A stretch of 6,241 bases of DNA from an uncultured Eubacteriales bacterium (lineage in GTDB: Bacteria > Bacillota > Clostridia > Oscillospirales > Oscillospiraceae): positions 1-6,241 of the forward strand of contig URVR01000103.1 of the NCBI GenBank assembly GCA_900551355.1, given 5' to 3'. Below, one piece after another: positions 1 through 6,195 of the stretch. The notes beneath the pieces are model-generated. The model worked only from the letters and a program-made list of their open reading frames with translations. It had not been told where the DNA came from and searched no databases. The translations under genes were made by a program, and so were the position numbers. How positions within the stretch are numbered: position 1 is the stretch's first letter; each line of letters starts with the position of its first letter.

Positions 1-35
1 GATCGTCGGCAGCGTCAGATGTGTATAAGAGACAG
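1..35 (+). other. Nextera/Tn5 tagmentation adapter (technical, left end)
   Basis: Bases 3-16 read TCGTCGGCAGCGTC, the Illumina Nextera read-1 adapter core, and 17-35 read AGATGTGTATAAGAGACAG, the synthetic 19-bp Tn5 mosaic end. The first two bases, GA, match the last two bases of the index recovered at the right end. The 14-base outer segment is an Illumina design absent from natural Tn5/IS50, so this is library sequence left in the assembly. Genomic sequence starts at 36. The minus-strand frame of the adapter encodes LSLIHI then stop, and its plus frames encode MYKRQ or MCIRDS, all of which appear as false termini of predicted proteins. Confidence 0.99.
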
Positions 36-275
36 CAGCCGGTACATATCAAAGTGAAACAGGGGGATGTCCCCGTTGTACTCGTTGACGATGGTGAACG
101 TGGGGCTGGTCACACGCCCCCGGCAGCCCAGTCCCCGGGCAAGCCCGCGGGTAAAGGCGGTCTTGCCCATGCCCAGTCCGCCCCGGAAGGCCACCACGCA
201 GCCGGGCTGCAGGGTGCGCCCCAGCGCCTCGCCGATGCGCTCCGTCTCCTCGGGACTGTGGGACAGATATTCCAT
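36..275 (-). CDS. tsaE: TsaE, tRNA t6A biosynthesis ATPase (3'-truncated)
   Basis: This is the N-terminal 80 residues of a TsaE (YjeE) P-loop ATPase, a family usually about 140-160 residues long. TsaE works in the cytoplasm with TsaB and TsaD to transfer threonylcarbamoyl to A37 of ANN-decoding tRNAs. Visible motifs are the Walker A GGLGMGKT (residues 32-39), the family motif SPTF (57-60) and HFDMYRL (74-80) at the Walker B position. The start is the minus-strand ATG at 275-273, with GAGGTG (286-281 on the minus strand) 5 bases upstream. Codon 80 (38-36) is the last genomic codon. The open frame continues six codons into the adapter (LSLIHI) and stops at 17-15, but that tail and stop are artificial. 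The gene is divergent from rodA. In many Firmicutes tsaB follows tsaE, but here that region lies off the contig. Confidence 0.95.
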
Positions 276-306
276 GCCGTCACCTCGTTTCTGCTCAAAT
301 CGTCTT

Positions 307-335
307 ATTGTATCACACCCTTTCCCAAAAGAAAA
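307..335 (-). promoter_or_regulatory. Possible tsaE promoter
   Basis: On the minus strand, TACAAT (312-307) matches the sigma-A -10 consensus at 5 of 6 bases and lies about 32 bases upstream of the tsaE start. The element 17 bases further upstream, TTTTCT (335-330), matches TTGACA at only 3 of 6, so the -35 is weak. Position in a divergent intergenic region supports it, but sequence alone leaves it tentative. Confidence 0.35.
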
Positions 336-349
336 GAGCGAAACGCCGG

Positions 350-378
350 TTTACAGATAAAACTTCTTGTGGTACACT
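350..378 (+). promoter_or_regulatory. Sigma-A-type promoter for rodA (extended -10)
   Basis: TTTACA (350-355; 5 of 6 to TTGACA) is followed by a 17-base spacer and TACACT (373-378; 4 of 6 to TATAAT). TG at 370-371 sits one base before the -10 hexamer, giving an extended -10 (TGnTACACT). Transcription would start near 385 and leave a leader of about 30 bases before the rodA start at 417. Spacing and the extended -10 make this a convincing housekeeping promoter, although no experimental start is known. Confidence 0.7.
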
Positions 379-405
379 AATGTTGCTTTGCAGCTGTTTC
401 ACAGC

Positions 406-416
406 AGGGAGGAGGG
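406..416 (+). promoter_or_regulatory. Strong Shine-Dalgarno that bears on the rodA start
   Basis: The purine run AGGGAGGAGGG lies directly before the ATG at 417. Two overlapping cores are possible: AGGGAGG (406-412) is 4 bases from ATG 417, and AGGAGG (410-415) is only 1 base from that ATG but 7 bases from the in-frame GTG at 423. ATG 417 is kept as the call because it is the conventional codon, but a GTG start two codons downstream fits the best core at a normal distance. Confidence 0.65.
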
Positions 417-1574
417 ATGCCGGTGTTCCGCCGTTCACGCGACTTTTTTTCGGATATGCTGCGCCAGACGGATCTGGTGCTGCTGGCGCTGTGCGCCGCG
501 GCGTCTCTTTTCGGCATCCTGATGGTGGCCAGCGCCACCCGCTATATGCACACATGGCGCCTGGTGGCGGTGCAGTCTGCGGCGCTGCTGCTGGGCGTGG
601 TGCTGTACCTGCTGGTGTCGCAGGTGGATCTCAACGACCTGTCCAAATACTGGAAGTGGATATTCCTGACGGGGCTGGTCTTTATTCTTCTTCTGGTGAC
701 GCCTCTGGGCATCGAGGACAACACCGGCAACAAGGCGTGGCTGGACTTTCCGTTCCTGCCGGTGCAGGTGCAGCCCGCCGAGATCGTGAAGCTGACGTTC
801 ACGCTGGTGCTGGCCAAGCAGCTGACGTGGCTCAGGGAGAACCGCGACCTCAGCAGCATCCCGTCCATCCTGTTTCTGGCGGCGCACTTCGGCGTCATTT
901 TCCTGCTCTACTATAAAATATCCTCCGATATGGGCAGCGCGCTGGTGTTTCTGTTCATCTTTGCCTGCATGTGCTTTGTGGGCGGCGTGGCGCTGCGCTG
1001 GTTCATCATCGGCGGACTGGGCGGCGGACTGGCCTTCTGGGCGCTGTGGGATCTGAACAAGATCCCCTCGTATATGAAGCTGCGCTTTATGGTGCTGTTC
1101 GACCACAGCCTTGACCCGCAGGACACCGGCTGGCAGCAGACCCGCAGCCTCATGGCGCTGGGCAGCGGCAAGCTCACGGGACAGGGGCTGTTCCACGGCA
1201 CCCAGACCCAGAGCGAGTACAGCTACAACCTGCCCAACCGCCACACGGACTTCATCTTCTCCGTCATCGGCGAGGAGCTGGGGCTGGTGGGCTGCCTGCT
1301 GACGCTGGCGCTGCTGACGGCCATCATCCTCCGCTGTGTCTGGGTGGCCCGCCGTGCCAAGAACCGGATGGAGAGCCTTGTCTGCATCGGCGTGGCCAGC
1401 ACGGTGATCTTTCAGGTCATCGTCAACGTGGGCATGTGCCTGTTCGTCATGCCCGTCATCGGCCTGACGCTGCCCTTCATCAGCTACGGCGGCTCGTCGC
1501 TGCTGATGCTGTTCGTCTCCATGGGCATGGTGTCCGGCGTACAGGGCCGCTCCAAGCCGGAGTGGCTGCGATAG
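417..1574 (+). CDS. rodA: RodA-type SEDS peptidoglycan glycosyltransferase
   Basis: This 385-residue multi-pass membrane protein (about ten hydrophobic segments, the first near residues 19-40) belongs to the SEDS family (RodA/FtsW/SpoVE). These enzymes polymerise lipid II into glycan strands with a partner class B penicillin-binding protein. Conserved elements include GNKAW (104-108), QPAEIVKL (119-126), SDMGSAL (170-176), RHTDFIFSVIGEELGLVG (275-292) with the presumed catalytic Asp278, and LPFISYGGSSLL (352-363). The stretch GKLTGQGLFHGTQTQ (251-265) is typical of RodA; FtsW usually has a GxSxQK-like segment there. Length matches E. coli RodA (about 370). No class B PBP or mreBCD gene is visible here. 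It has its own promoter and terminator, separate from the following ddl operon. SEDS membership is near certain. The RodA rather than FtsW/SpoVE assignment is a motif-based judgement. Confidence 0.88.
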   Translation: MPVFRRSRDFFSDMLRQTDLVLLALCAAASLFGILMVASATRYMHTWRLVAVQSAALLLGVVLYLLVSQVDLNDLSKYWKWIFLTGLVFILLLVTPLGIEDNTGNKAWLDFPFLPVQVQPAEIVKLTFTLVLAKQLTWLRENRDLSSIPSILFLAAHFGVIFLLYYKISSDMGSALVFLFIFACMCFVGGVALRWFIIGGLGGGLAFWALWDLNKIPSYMKLRFMVLFDHSLDPQDTGWQQTRSLMALGSGKLTGQGLFHGTQTQSEYSYNLPNRHTDFIFSVIGEELGLVGCLLTLALLTAIILRCVWVARRAKNRMESLVCIGVASTVIFQVIVNVGMCLFVMPVIGLTLPFISYGGSSLLMLFVSMGMVSGVQGRSKPEWLR

Positions 1575-1591
1575 ATAGCATAGGGAACGGA

Positions 1592-1627
1592 GGGGCGCGT
1601 CCTGCGGGGCGCGCCCCCTTTATTCTC
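1592..1627 (+). terminator. Rho-independent terminator after rodA
   Basis: GGGGCGCG (1592-1599) pairs perfectly with CGCGCCCC (1610-1617) to give an 8-bp, all-GC stem with a 10-base loop. It is followed by C and the T-rich TTTATTCT (1619-1626). It lies 17 bases after the rodA stop codon and ahead of the ddl promoter, as expected for a terminator separating two transcription units. The U-tract is interrupted, so efficiency is uncertain. An alternative fold uses the 12-bp palindrome GGGGCGCGCCCC (1606-1617). Confidence 0.8.
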
Positions 1628-1635
1628 CGTTTGTT

Positions 1636-1670
1636 CACGGCGAAACGGTTGTAATCGTCGCGCCGCCGTG
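1636..1670. repeat. 7-bp inverted repeat around the ddl promoter -35
   Basis: CACGGCG (1636-1642) and CGCCGTG (1664-1670) are exact inverted copies separated by 21 bases. They bracket the -35 hexamer, and the right arm ends one base before the -10 hexamer. Placement would suit an operator, but arms this short can arise by chance in GC-rich DNA, and no regulator gene is present in the window. Confidence 0.35.
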
Positions 1671-1677
1671 CTATAAT
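1649..1677 (+). promoter_or_regulatory. Sigma-A-type promoter for the ddl-murF operon
   Basis: TTGTAA (1649-1654; 4 of 6 to consensus) is followed by exactly 17 bases and a perfect TATAAT (1672-1677). The expected transcription start is near 1684, giving a leader of about 60 bases before the ddl start at 1745. It follows the rodA terminator. The tight spacing of the four downstream genes and the lack of any later hairpin terminator suggest that this promoter drives all of them. Confidence 0.85.
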
Positions 1678-1733
1678 GGAACATCAAACACTGGGCGCGT
1701 GGGCCTTTGGGAGGGTCATGCCGCCCCGAAAGC

Positions 1734-1739
1734 GAGGAA
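1734..1739 (+). promoter_or_regulatory. Shine-Dalgarno selecting the ddl start
   Basis: GAGGAA (1734-1739) places its GAGG core 7 bases before ATG 1745, a normal distance. Two other in-frame ATGs lie upstream. ATG 1718 has GGGAGGG (1709-1715) only 2-3 bases away. ATG 1676 falls inside the -10 hexamer and so cannot be on the transcript. The GAGGAA site and the family's usual N-terminus decide for 1745. Confidence 0.75.
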
Positions 1740-1744
1740 TTACG

Positions 1745-2806
1745 ATGAAGATCGTTGTTTTGGCAGGCGGCCTTTCCACGGAGCGTCAGGTGGCGCTGAC
1801 CAGCGGCACCGGCGTGTGCCGCGCCCTGCGGGAGAAGGGACATCAGGCCATTCTGGTGGATATGTTTCTGGGCCTTGAGAGCTACGAGGGACGGCTGGAG
1901 GATATTTTCGACGCGCCGGACGGCCTTTGCCCCGACAACCATGTGGAGAGCGTGGAGCCGGATCTGGAGGCGGTGCGCCGCAGCCGGAGGGATCAAGGCC
2001 CCAGTATGCTGGGCAAGGATGTGCTGACCGTCTGCCAGATGGCCGACATCGTATTTCTGGCGCTCCACGGCAGCTGCGGCGAGGATGGCCGCATACAGGC
2101 CACGCTGGATCTGCTGGGCGTACCCTACACCGGCTCCGGCTATCTGGGCAGCGGCATGGCCATGGACAAGGCCGTTACCAAGCGCTTCATGGATTCGCTG
2201 GGCGTCCGCACCGCCCCGTGGCACGACGTGTACTATACCGAGGCCGACATTCCCCGCCTTGTGGAGGAGCTGGAGGTGCCCTGCGCCGTAAAAATCGTCA
2301 ACGGCGGCAGCTCCATCGGCGTGGAGCTGCCCGACACGAAGGAGGAGCTGGAGCAGGCCCTCCGCGGTCTGCTGCGCTACGGCGGCCATGTGGTGGTGGA
2401 GAAGAAGATCAAGGGCCGGGAGATCCAGATCGCCGTGCTGGGCGACACCTATCTCCCCGCCGTGGAGATCATCCCCAGGGGCGCCTATTTCGACTACGTC
2501 TCCAAGTACCAGAAGGACGGCGCGGAGGAGATCTGCCCCGCCCCCATCAGCGAGGCCGCGTGGCGTCAGATCGGCGAGATGGCCCTGACGCTCCACTGCG
2601 GGCTGGGCCTGTCCGTCTACTCCCGCTCCGACTTCATTCTGGACGCCGACGGCAATGCCTGGTGCCTGGAGGTCAACACCCTGCCGGGCATGACCCCCAC
2701 CAGCCTGGTGCCCCAGGAGGCGGCGCAGGTGGGCCTGTCCTATGCCGACCTGTGCGAGAAGCTGGTCATGGATTCGCTGGCGCTGCGAAAGGCGGCGCAC
2801 CTATGA
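1745..2806 (+). CDS. ddl: D-alanine--D-alanine ligase
   Basis: This 353-residue cytoplasmic ATP-grasp enzyme joins two D-alanines with ATP to make the dipeptide that MurF uses. Motifs in order are GGLSTERQVALTSG (8-21) with Glu13 (E. coli DdlB Glu15), HGSCGEDGRIQ (108-118), PYTGSG (127-132), MAMDKAVTK (138-146), NGGSSIGV (186-193) with the DdlB Ser150 equivalent at 189-190, SKYQKDG (253-259), and LEVNTLPGMTP (308-318). Asp296, Glu309 and Asn311 fit the metal ligands. Tyr255 in the omega-loop corresponds to DdlB Tyr216, and D-Ala-D-Lac ligases have Phe or His there, so the product should be ordinary D-Ala-D-Ala. The start at 1745 gives the family's usual MKIVVLAGG N-terminus. The frame is open back to 1676, but that ATG lies in the -10 box. 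The stop overlaps the murF start by four bases (ATGA). Confidence 0.97.
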   Translation: MKIVVLAGGLSTERQVALTSGTGVCRALREKGHQAILVDMFLGLESYEGRLEDIFDAPDGLCPDNHVESVEPDLEAVRRSRRDQGPSMLGKDVLTVCQMADIVFLALHGSCGEDGRIQATLDLLGVPYTGSGYLGSGMAMDKAVTKRFMDSLGVRTAPWHDVYYTEADIPRLVEELEVPCAVKIVNGGSSIGVELPDTKEELEQALRGLLRYGGHVVVEKKIKGREIQIAVLGDTYLPAVEIIPRGAYFDYVSKYQKDGAEEICPAPISEAAWRQIGEMALTLHCGLGLSVYSRSDFILDADGNAWCLEVNTLPGMTPTSLVPQEAAQVGLSYADLCEKLVMDSLALRKAAHL

Positions 2807-4158
2807 TCCCCTGCACCGTCCGGGAGATATGCGCCGCCGTGGGCGGCACGCTGCTGCAGGGGGAGGGCGATGCCCTCATCACCGGCGTCACCACCGACAG
2901 CCGCGCCGTCTCGGCGGGACAGCTTTTCATCCCGCTGACGGGCGAGCGGTTCGACGGCCACGCCTACATCGACGTCGCCCTCACCGCCGGCGCTGCCGGC
3001 TGCCTGACGGCCCGGACGCCGGAGACGCTGCTGCCCGGCAAGGCCTATGTGCAGGTGGCGGACACCCGCCTGGCGCTGGCGGCGCTGGCCGCGTGGTACC
3101 GCAGCCGCTTTGACCTGCCGGTGGTGCAGATCACCGGCTCCGCCGGCAAGACCACCACCAAGGAGATGGTGGCCGCCGTGCTGTCGCAGCGGTACGACAC
3201 ATTGAAAACGCAGGCAAACTTCAACAACGACATCGGCACGCCCCTGACGCTGCTGGGCCTTGCGCCCCACCATCAGGCGGCGGTGATCGAGACGGGCATG
3301 AACCATTTCGGCGAGATCCGCTATCTGGGTGCCATGGTGCGGCCCGACATCGCCGTCATCACCAACGTGGGCGACGCCCACATCGAAAATCTGGGCAACA
3401 CCCGGCAGGGTATTTTACAGGCCAAGTGCGAGATATTCGAGCACCTGTCCCCGGACGGCATCGCCGTTCTCAACGGCGACGATCCGCTGCTGAACACCGT
3501 CGCCCTGCCCCAGACCATCCTGCGCTGCGGCAGGGGGGAGGGCTGCGATGTCCGCATTACTGACGTGGACGACCGGGGCATCGAGGGCGTGGCCTGCACC
3601 GTTACCACCGCTCAGGCCTCCTACCGGCTGCACACGGATTCCCCCGGTGCGTATATGATCTACCCCATGGCCATGGCCGCCGCCATCGGTGAGGCGCTGG
3701 GACTGACGGGGGAGGAGATCACCGCCGGTGTGGCCGTCTACGTTCCCACCGGCTCCCGGATGCACCTCATCCGCCTGCCGGAGGGGCGTCTGCTCATCGA
3801 CGACTGCTACAACGCCAATCCCCAGGCCATGGCGGAGGCGCTGAAGCTGCTGGCCGCCGCGTCCTTCCGCCGCCGCGCGGCGGTACTGGGCGACATGGGC
3901 GAGCTGGGCGAGCTGACCACCTCCGCCCACCGCGCCATTGGCGCGCTCACCGGCGAGCTGGGGCTGGACACGGTCATCGCCATCGGCGAGAAGGCCCGTG
4001 ACATCGCGGCCGCCGCCCCCGGCGCCCAATGGTATCCGTCGGTGTCCGATGCCATGCCCGCCGTCCGCGCCGCCTTCACCGACGGTACGGCCATGCTGGT
4101 AAAGGCGTCCCACGCCATGCATTTTGAAAACATCGTAAAGGAATTGGAACAGAGCTAA
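2803..4158 (+). CDS. murF: UDP-MurNAc-tripeptide--D-Ala-D-Ala ligase (MurF)
   Basis: This 451-residue Mur ligase adds D-Ala-D-Ala to UDP-MurNAc-tripeptide, completing the cytoplasmic pentapeptide precursor. The N-terminal substrate domain includes TTDSRAVSAGQLFIPLTGERFDG (30-52, with gaps tolerated). The central ATPase domain has the P-loop TGSAGKTTTKE (111-121), NFNNDIGTPLTLL (139-151), ETGMNHFGEI (163-172), TNVGDAHIENLG (187-198), and AKCEIFEHL (207-215) with Lys208 as the likely carbamylated lysine. The C-terminal domain has the MurF-typical DDCYNANP (333-340), LGDMGELGE (362-370) and KASHAMHFE (434-442). Length is normal. The ATG at 2803 overlaps the ddl TGA by four bases and lacks a strong Shine-Dalgarno, which points to translational coupling. 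The frame stays open upstream to 1927, but that part overlaps ddl and has no homology-like content. ddl next to murF is a common bacterial order. Confidence 0.97.
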   Translation: MIPCTVREICAAVGGTLLQGEGDALITGVTTDSRAVSAGQLFIPLTGERFDGHAYIDVALTAGAAGCLTARTPETLLPGKAYVQVADTRLALAALAAWYRSRFDLPVVQITGSAGKTTTKEMVAAVLSQRYDTLKTQANFNNDIGTPLTLLGLAPHHQAAVIETGMNHFGEIRYLGAMVRPDIAVITNVGDAHIENLGNTRQGILQAKCEIFEHLSPDGIAVLNGDDPLLNTVALPQTILRCGRGEGCDVRITDVDDRGIEGVACTVTTAQASYRLHTDSPGAYMIYPMAMAAAIGEALGLTGEEITAGVAVYVPTGSRMHLIRLPEGRLLIDDCYNANPQAMAEALKLLAAASFRRRAAVLGDMGELGELTTSAHRAIGALTGELGLDTVIAIGEKARDIAAAAPGAQWYPSVSDAMPAVRAAFTDGTAMLVKASHAMHFENIVKELEQS

Positions 4159-6063
4159 ATGATCGACATTCGCGTGGAGGGACTGGTGAAGTCCTTCGAT
4201 CTGGAAAAGAAAATACTGGATGGCCTGACGTTCCAGATCGACACCGGGGAGCGGGTGGGCCTGCTGGGCCGCAACGGTGCGGGCAAGACCACGCTGTTCA
4301 GGATCCTCACCGGCGAGCTGGACTACGACAGCGGCACGGTGCAGATCGCCTCCGGCCGGCGGGTGGGGCTGATCTCTCAGATCCCTGTCTACCCCGAGGG
4401 CTATACGGTGGAGGACGTGCTCCAGACCGCCTTCGCCCGGATGTTCCGCATGAAGGACGAGATGGACGCGCTGGCCCTCCGCATGGAGCAGGGGACGTCC
4501 GATGATGCCACCCTCCGCCGCTACGGCGAGCTGAACGCCCGGTTCGAGGGACTGGGCGGCTGGGACACCGACACGGCGGTGAACAAGGTGGCTAACGGCC
4601 TGAGCATCTCCGACGAGATGCGCACCCGCCTGTTCGACCGCCTGTCCGGCGGCGAAAAGACCCGCGTGAACCTGGGCCGCCTTATCCTGGAGGACACGGA
4701 CGTCCTCCTGCTGGACGAGCCCACCAACCATCTGGACCTGCAGGCCACGGAGTGGCTGGAGGAGTACCTCCGCAAGTTCCGGGGCACCGTGGTCACCATC
4801 AGCCACGACCGCTACTTCCTGGATCGCACCGTGACCCGCATCATCGAGATACAGGACGGCAAGGCCGAATTTTACAGCGGCAACTACAGCTTTTACGCCA
4901 TCGAGAAGGAGCGCCGCTATCAGGAGCGCATGAAGCAGTATCTGAAGGAGCAGGCGAAGATCCAGCAGTTGGAGAAGGCCGCCGAGCAGATGCACCTGTG
5001 GGCCTTTATGGGCAACGATGCCCTGCACAAGCGGGCGTTCTCCATGGAAAAGCGCATCGAGCGGATGCGTACCACGGAAAAGCCCACCAAGGCCCGCCGT
5101 CTGGAGGCCCGCTTCCAGAGCCGGGAGTTCAAGGGCGACGAGGTGCTGCAGATCAGGGGCGTCTCCAAGTCCTTCGGGGAGCGGAAGCTCTTTGAGGACG
5201 TGTACCTCCGGGTGGAGGGGGGAGAGCGCATCGCCCTGCTGGGCGAAAACGGCACCGGCAAGACCACGCTGCTGAACATGCTGATGGGTCTTGACTGTCC
5301 GGATGCCGGCATGATCCGGCTGGGGCCGTCCGTCAAGGCGGCATATCTGCCGCAGGTCATCCACTTCGACCACCCGGAGCGCAGCATACTGGACACCATG
5401 CTCTATGAGCTGGATATCACGCCCCAGTCGGCGCGCAACCGGCTGGCGGCCTACCAGTTCACCGGCGAGGATGTGTTCAAGCCCGTCTCCGTGCTGTCCG
5501 GCGGCGAGCTGAGCCGCCTGCGGCTGTGCATGCTGATGGACGAGAGTATCAACCTCCTCATTCTGGATGAGCCTACCAACCATCTGGACATCGACTCCCG
5601 GGAGTGGCTGGAGCAGGCGGTAGAGGAGTTTGACGGTACGCTGCTGTTCGTCAGCCACGACCGCTACTTCATCAACCGCTTTGCCACCCGCGTCTGGGAG
5701 CTGGAGGATCACGCCGTCACCGACTACCCCATGGGCTTCATGCAGTACCGCCAGGTGCGGGAGGAGGCGCGCCGCGCCGCCCAGCCCGCCGCGGCTCCGA
5801 CCCAGCCGAAAAAGCCCGCCTCCGCCGGAAAGGGCAACCGCACCCAGCAGGCGGCCCGCAAGCAGCTGACCATCTGCGAAACGGCCATCTCCAAGCTGGA
5901 GGCCGCGCTGTCCGCGCTGGACCGGGAGATGGAGGCCGCCGCCTGCGACGCGGAGAAGCTGGGCGAGCTGTACCTGCGGCACCAGGAGCTGGAGGCCCAG
6001 CTGGAGCAGGAGATGACCCGCTGGGAGGAGCTGAGCCTGCAATCAGAGGAACAGGAGAACTGA
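4159..6063 (+). CDS. ABC-F family ATPase (ribosome-associated, two ABC domains)
   Basis: This 634-residue soluble protein has two ABC cassettes and no membrane segments, as in ABC-F translation factors, which bind the ribosomal E site and act on P-site tRNA. Cassette 1 has Walker A GRNGAGKTT (37-45), signature LSGGEKTRV (162-170), Walker B LLLDEPTNHLD (183-193) with catalytic Glu187, and H-switch His216. A charged interdomain linker runs about 240-325 (includes MEKRIERM, 296-303). Cassette 2 has GENGTGKTT (362-370), LSGGELSRL (446-454), LLILDEPTNHLD (466-477) with Glu471, and His500. An Ala/Pro/Lys-rich spacer (about 538-562) leads to a Glu-rich C-terminal segment (563-632) likely to form a coiled coil, as in Uup and YdiF-like members. 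I see no EttA-style arm insertion in cassette 1. The start ATG directly follows the murF TAA; AAAGGAA (4137-4143) is 15 bases away, so coupling is likely. The subfamily cannot be fixed by eye. A resistance role is possible but has no support here. Confidence 0.93.
   Translation: MIDIRVEGLVKSFDLEKKILDGLTFQIDTGERVGLLGRNGAGKTTLFRILTGELDYDSGTVQIASGRRVGLISQIPVYPEGYTVEDVLQTAFARMFRMKDEMDALALRMEQGTSDDATLRRYGELNARFEGLGGWDTDTAVNKVANGLSISDEMRTRLFDRLSGGEKTRVNLGRLILEDTDVLLLDEPTNHLDLQATEWLEEYLRKFRGTVVTISHDRYFLDRTVTRIIEIQDGKAEFYSGNYSFYAIEKERRYQERMKQYLKEQAKIQQLEKAAEQMHLWAFMGNDALHKRAFSMEKRIERMRTTEKPTKARRLEARFQSREFKGDEVLQIRGVSKSFGERKLFEDVYLRVEGGERIALLGENGTGKTTLLNMLMGLDCPDAGMIRLGPSVKAAYLPQVIHFDHPERSILDTMLYELDITPQSARNRLAAYQFTGEDVFKPVSVLSGGELSRLRLCMLMDESINLLILDEPTNHLDIDSREWLEQAVEEFDGTLLFVSHDRYFINRFATRVWELEDHAVTDYPMGFMQYRQVREEARRAAQPAAAPTQPKKPASAGKGNRTQQAARKQLTICETAISKLEAALSALDREMEAAACDAEKLGELYLRHQELEAQLEQEMTRWEELSLQSEEQEN
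4799..4818 (+). repeat. 20-bp direct repeat within the ABC-F gene, copy 1
   Basis: TCAGCCACGACCGCTACTTC encodes the H-switch SHDRYF of cassette 1 (codons 215-220) and is identical to 5651-5670 in cassette 2. It reflects the conserved motif and uniform codon choice in the two homologous cassettes and is not a mobile repeat. Confidence 0.9.
5651..5670 (+). repeat. 20-bp direct repeat within the ABC-F gene, copy 2
   Basis: Identical to 4799-4818. It encodes SHDRYF (499-504), the H-switch of the second ABC cassette. Flanking bases differ, so the identity ends at the conserved motif. Confidence 0.9.
6053..6057 (+). promoter_or_regulatory. Shine-Dalgarno for the flavodoxin-like gene
   Basis: AGGAG lies inside the last codons of the ABC-F gene, 7 bases before ATG 6065. 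It supports that start for a gene that has no stop codon within the contig. Confidence 0.75.
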
Positions 6064-6064
6064 T

Positions 6065-6195
6065 ATGAGCGATATTTTGTGTATTTACTATTCCCGCACC
6101 GGCAGCACCCGCCGCGCCGTCAAGGAGATCGCCGAGGCGCTGGACGCGGAGATCGTGGCCATCAGCGACGAGCGGGACCGCAGCGGCTGGAAGGG
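6065..6195 (+). CDS. Flavodoxin-like protein (3'-truncated)
   Basis: Only the first 43 codons are genomic. They encode the opening beta-strand and helix of a flavodoxin fold: ILCIYYSRTGSTRRAVKEIA (residues 4-23), where SRTGST (10-15) is the FMN phosphate-binding loop. DERDRSGWKG (35-44) resembles the DxxxRSGWxG segment seen in small clostridial flavodoxin-domain proteins, so a soluble FMN-binding electron carrier or related reductase is likely. ATG 6065 follows the ABC-F TGA by one base and has AGGAG at 7 bases. Past 6195 the frame stays open through the adapter, giving a false tail (CLLYTSDAADD) and no stop. Function beyond the FMN fold cannot be judged from this fragment. Confidence 0.82.

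Noticed and set aside
435..1244. A 269-codon minus-strand open frame opposite rodA
   Set aside because: Its translation is His/Gln/Arg-rich, with no domain, start signal or promoter, whereas the plus-strand frame is a clear SEDS protein.
1684..1744. A riboswitch or structured leader before ddl
   Set aside because: The leader is only about 60 bases and shows no strong stem, terminator/antiterminator pair or recognisable motif.
1484..2800. A 438-codon minus-strand open frame opposite ddl
   Set aside because: It spans the rodA end, terminator, promoter and ddl with no motif. The plus-strand Ddl carries every catalytic motif.
1927..2802. An N-terminal extension of MurF overlapping ddl
   Set aside because: The frame is open, but its translation is Arg/Gly/Pro-rich shadow sequence. 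MurF length and motifs fit a start at 2803, and the ATGA overlap is a standard coupling junction.
4799..5670. Recent tandem duplication inside the ABC-F gene
   Set aside because: Identity is limited to short stretches over the H-switch and Walker B motifs. The two cassettes differ widely elsewhere, as in all ABC-F proteins.
3415..6042. An 875-codon open frame on the minus strand
   Set aside because: It lies antisense to murF and the ABC-F gene, is low-complexity Gly/Ala/Leu/Gln/His-rich, has no recognisable domain or ribosome site, and is explained by GC-rich codon bias in the plus-strand genes.
4159..6063. An antibiotic-resistance ABC-F gene
   Set aside because: Most Firmicutes carry several housekeeping ABC-F proteins. 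The C-terminal coiled-coil architecture and wall-operon context do not indicate a resistance subclass, and no attenuation leader peptide precedes the gene.
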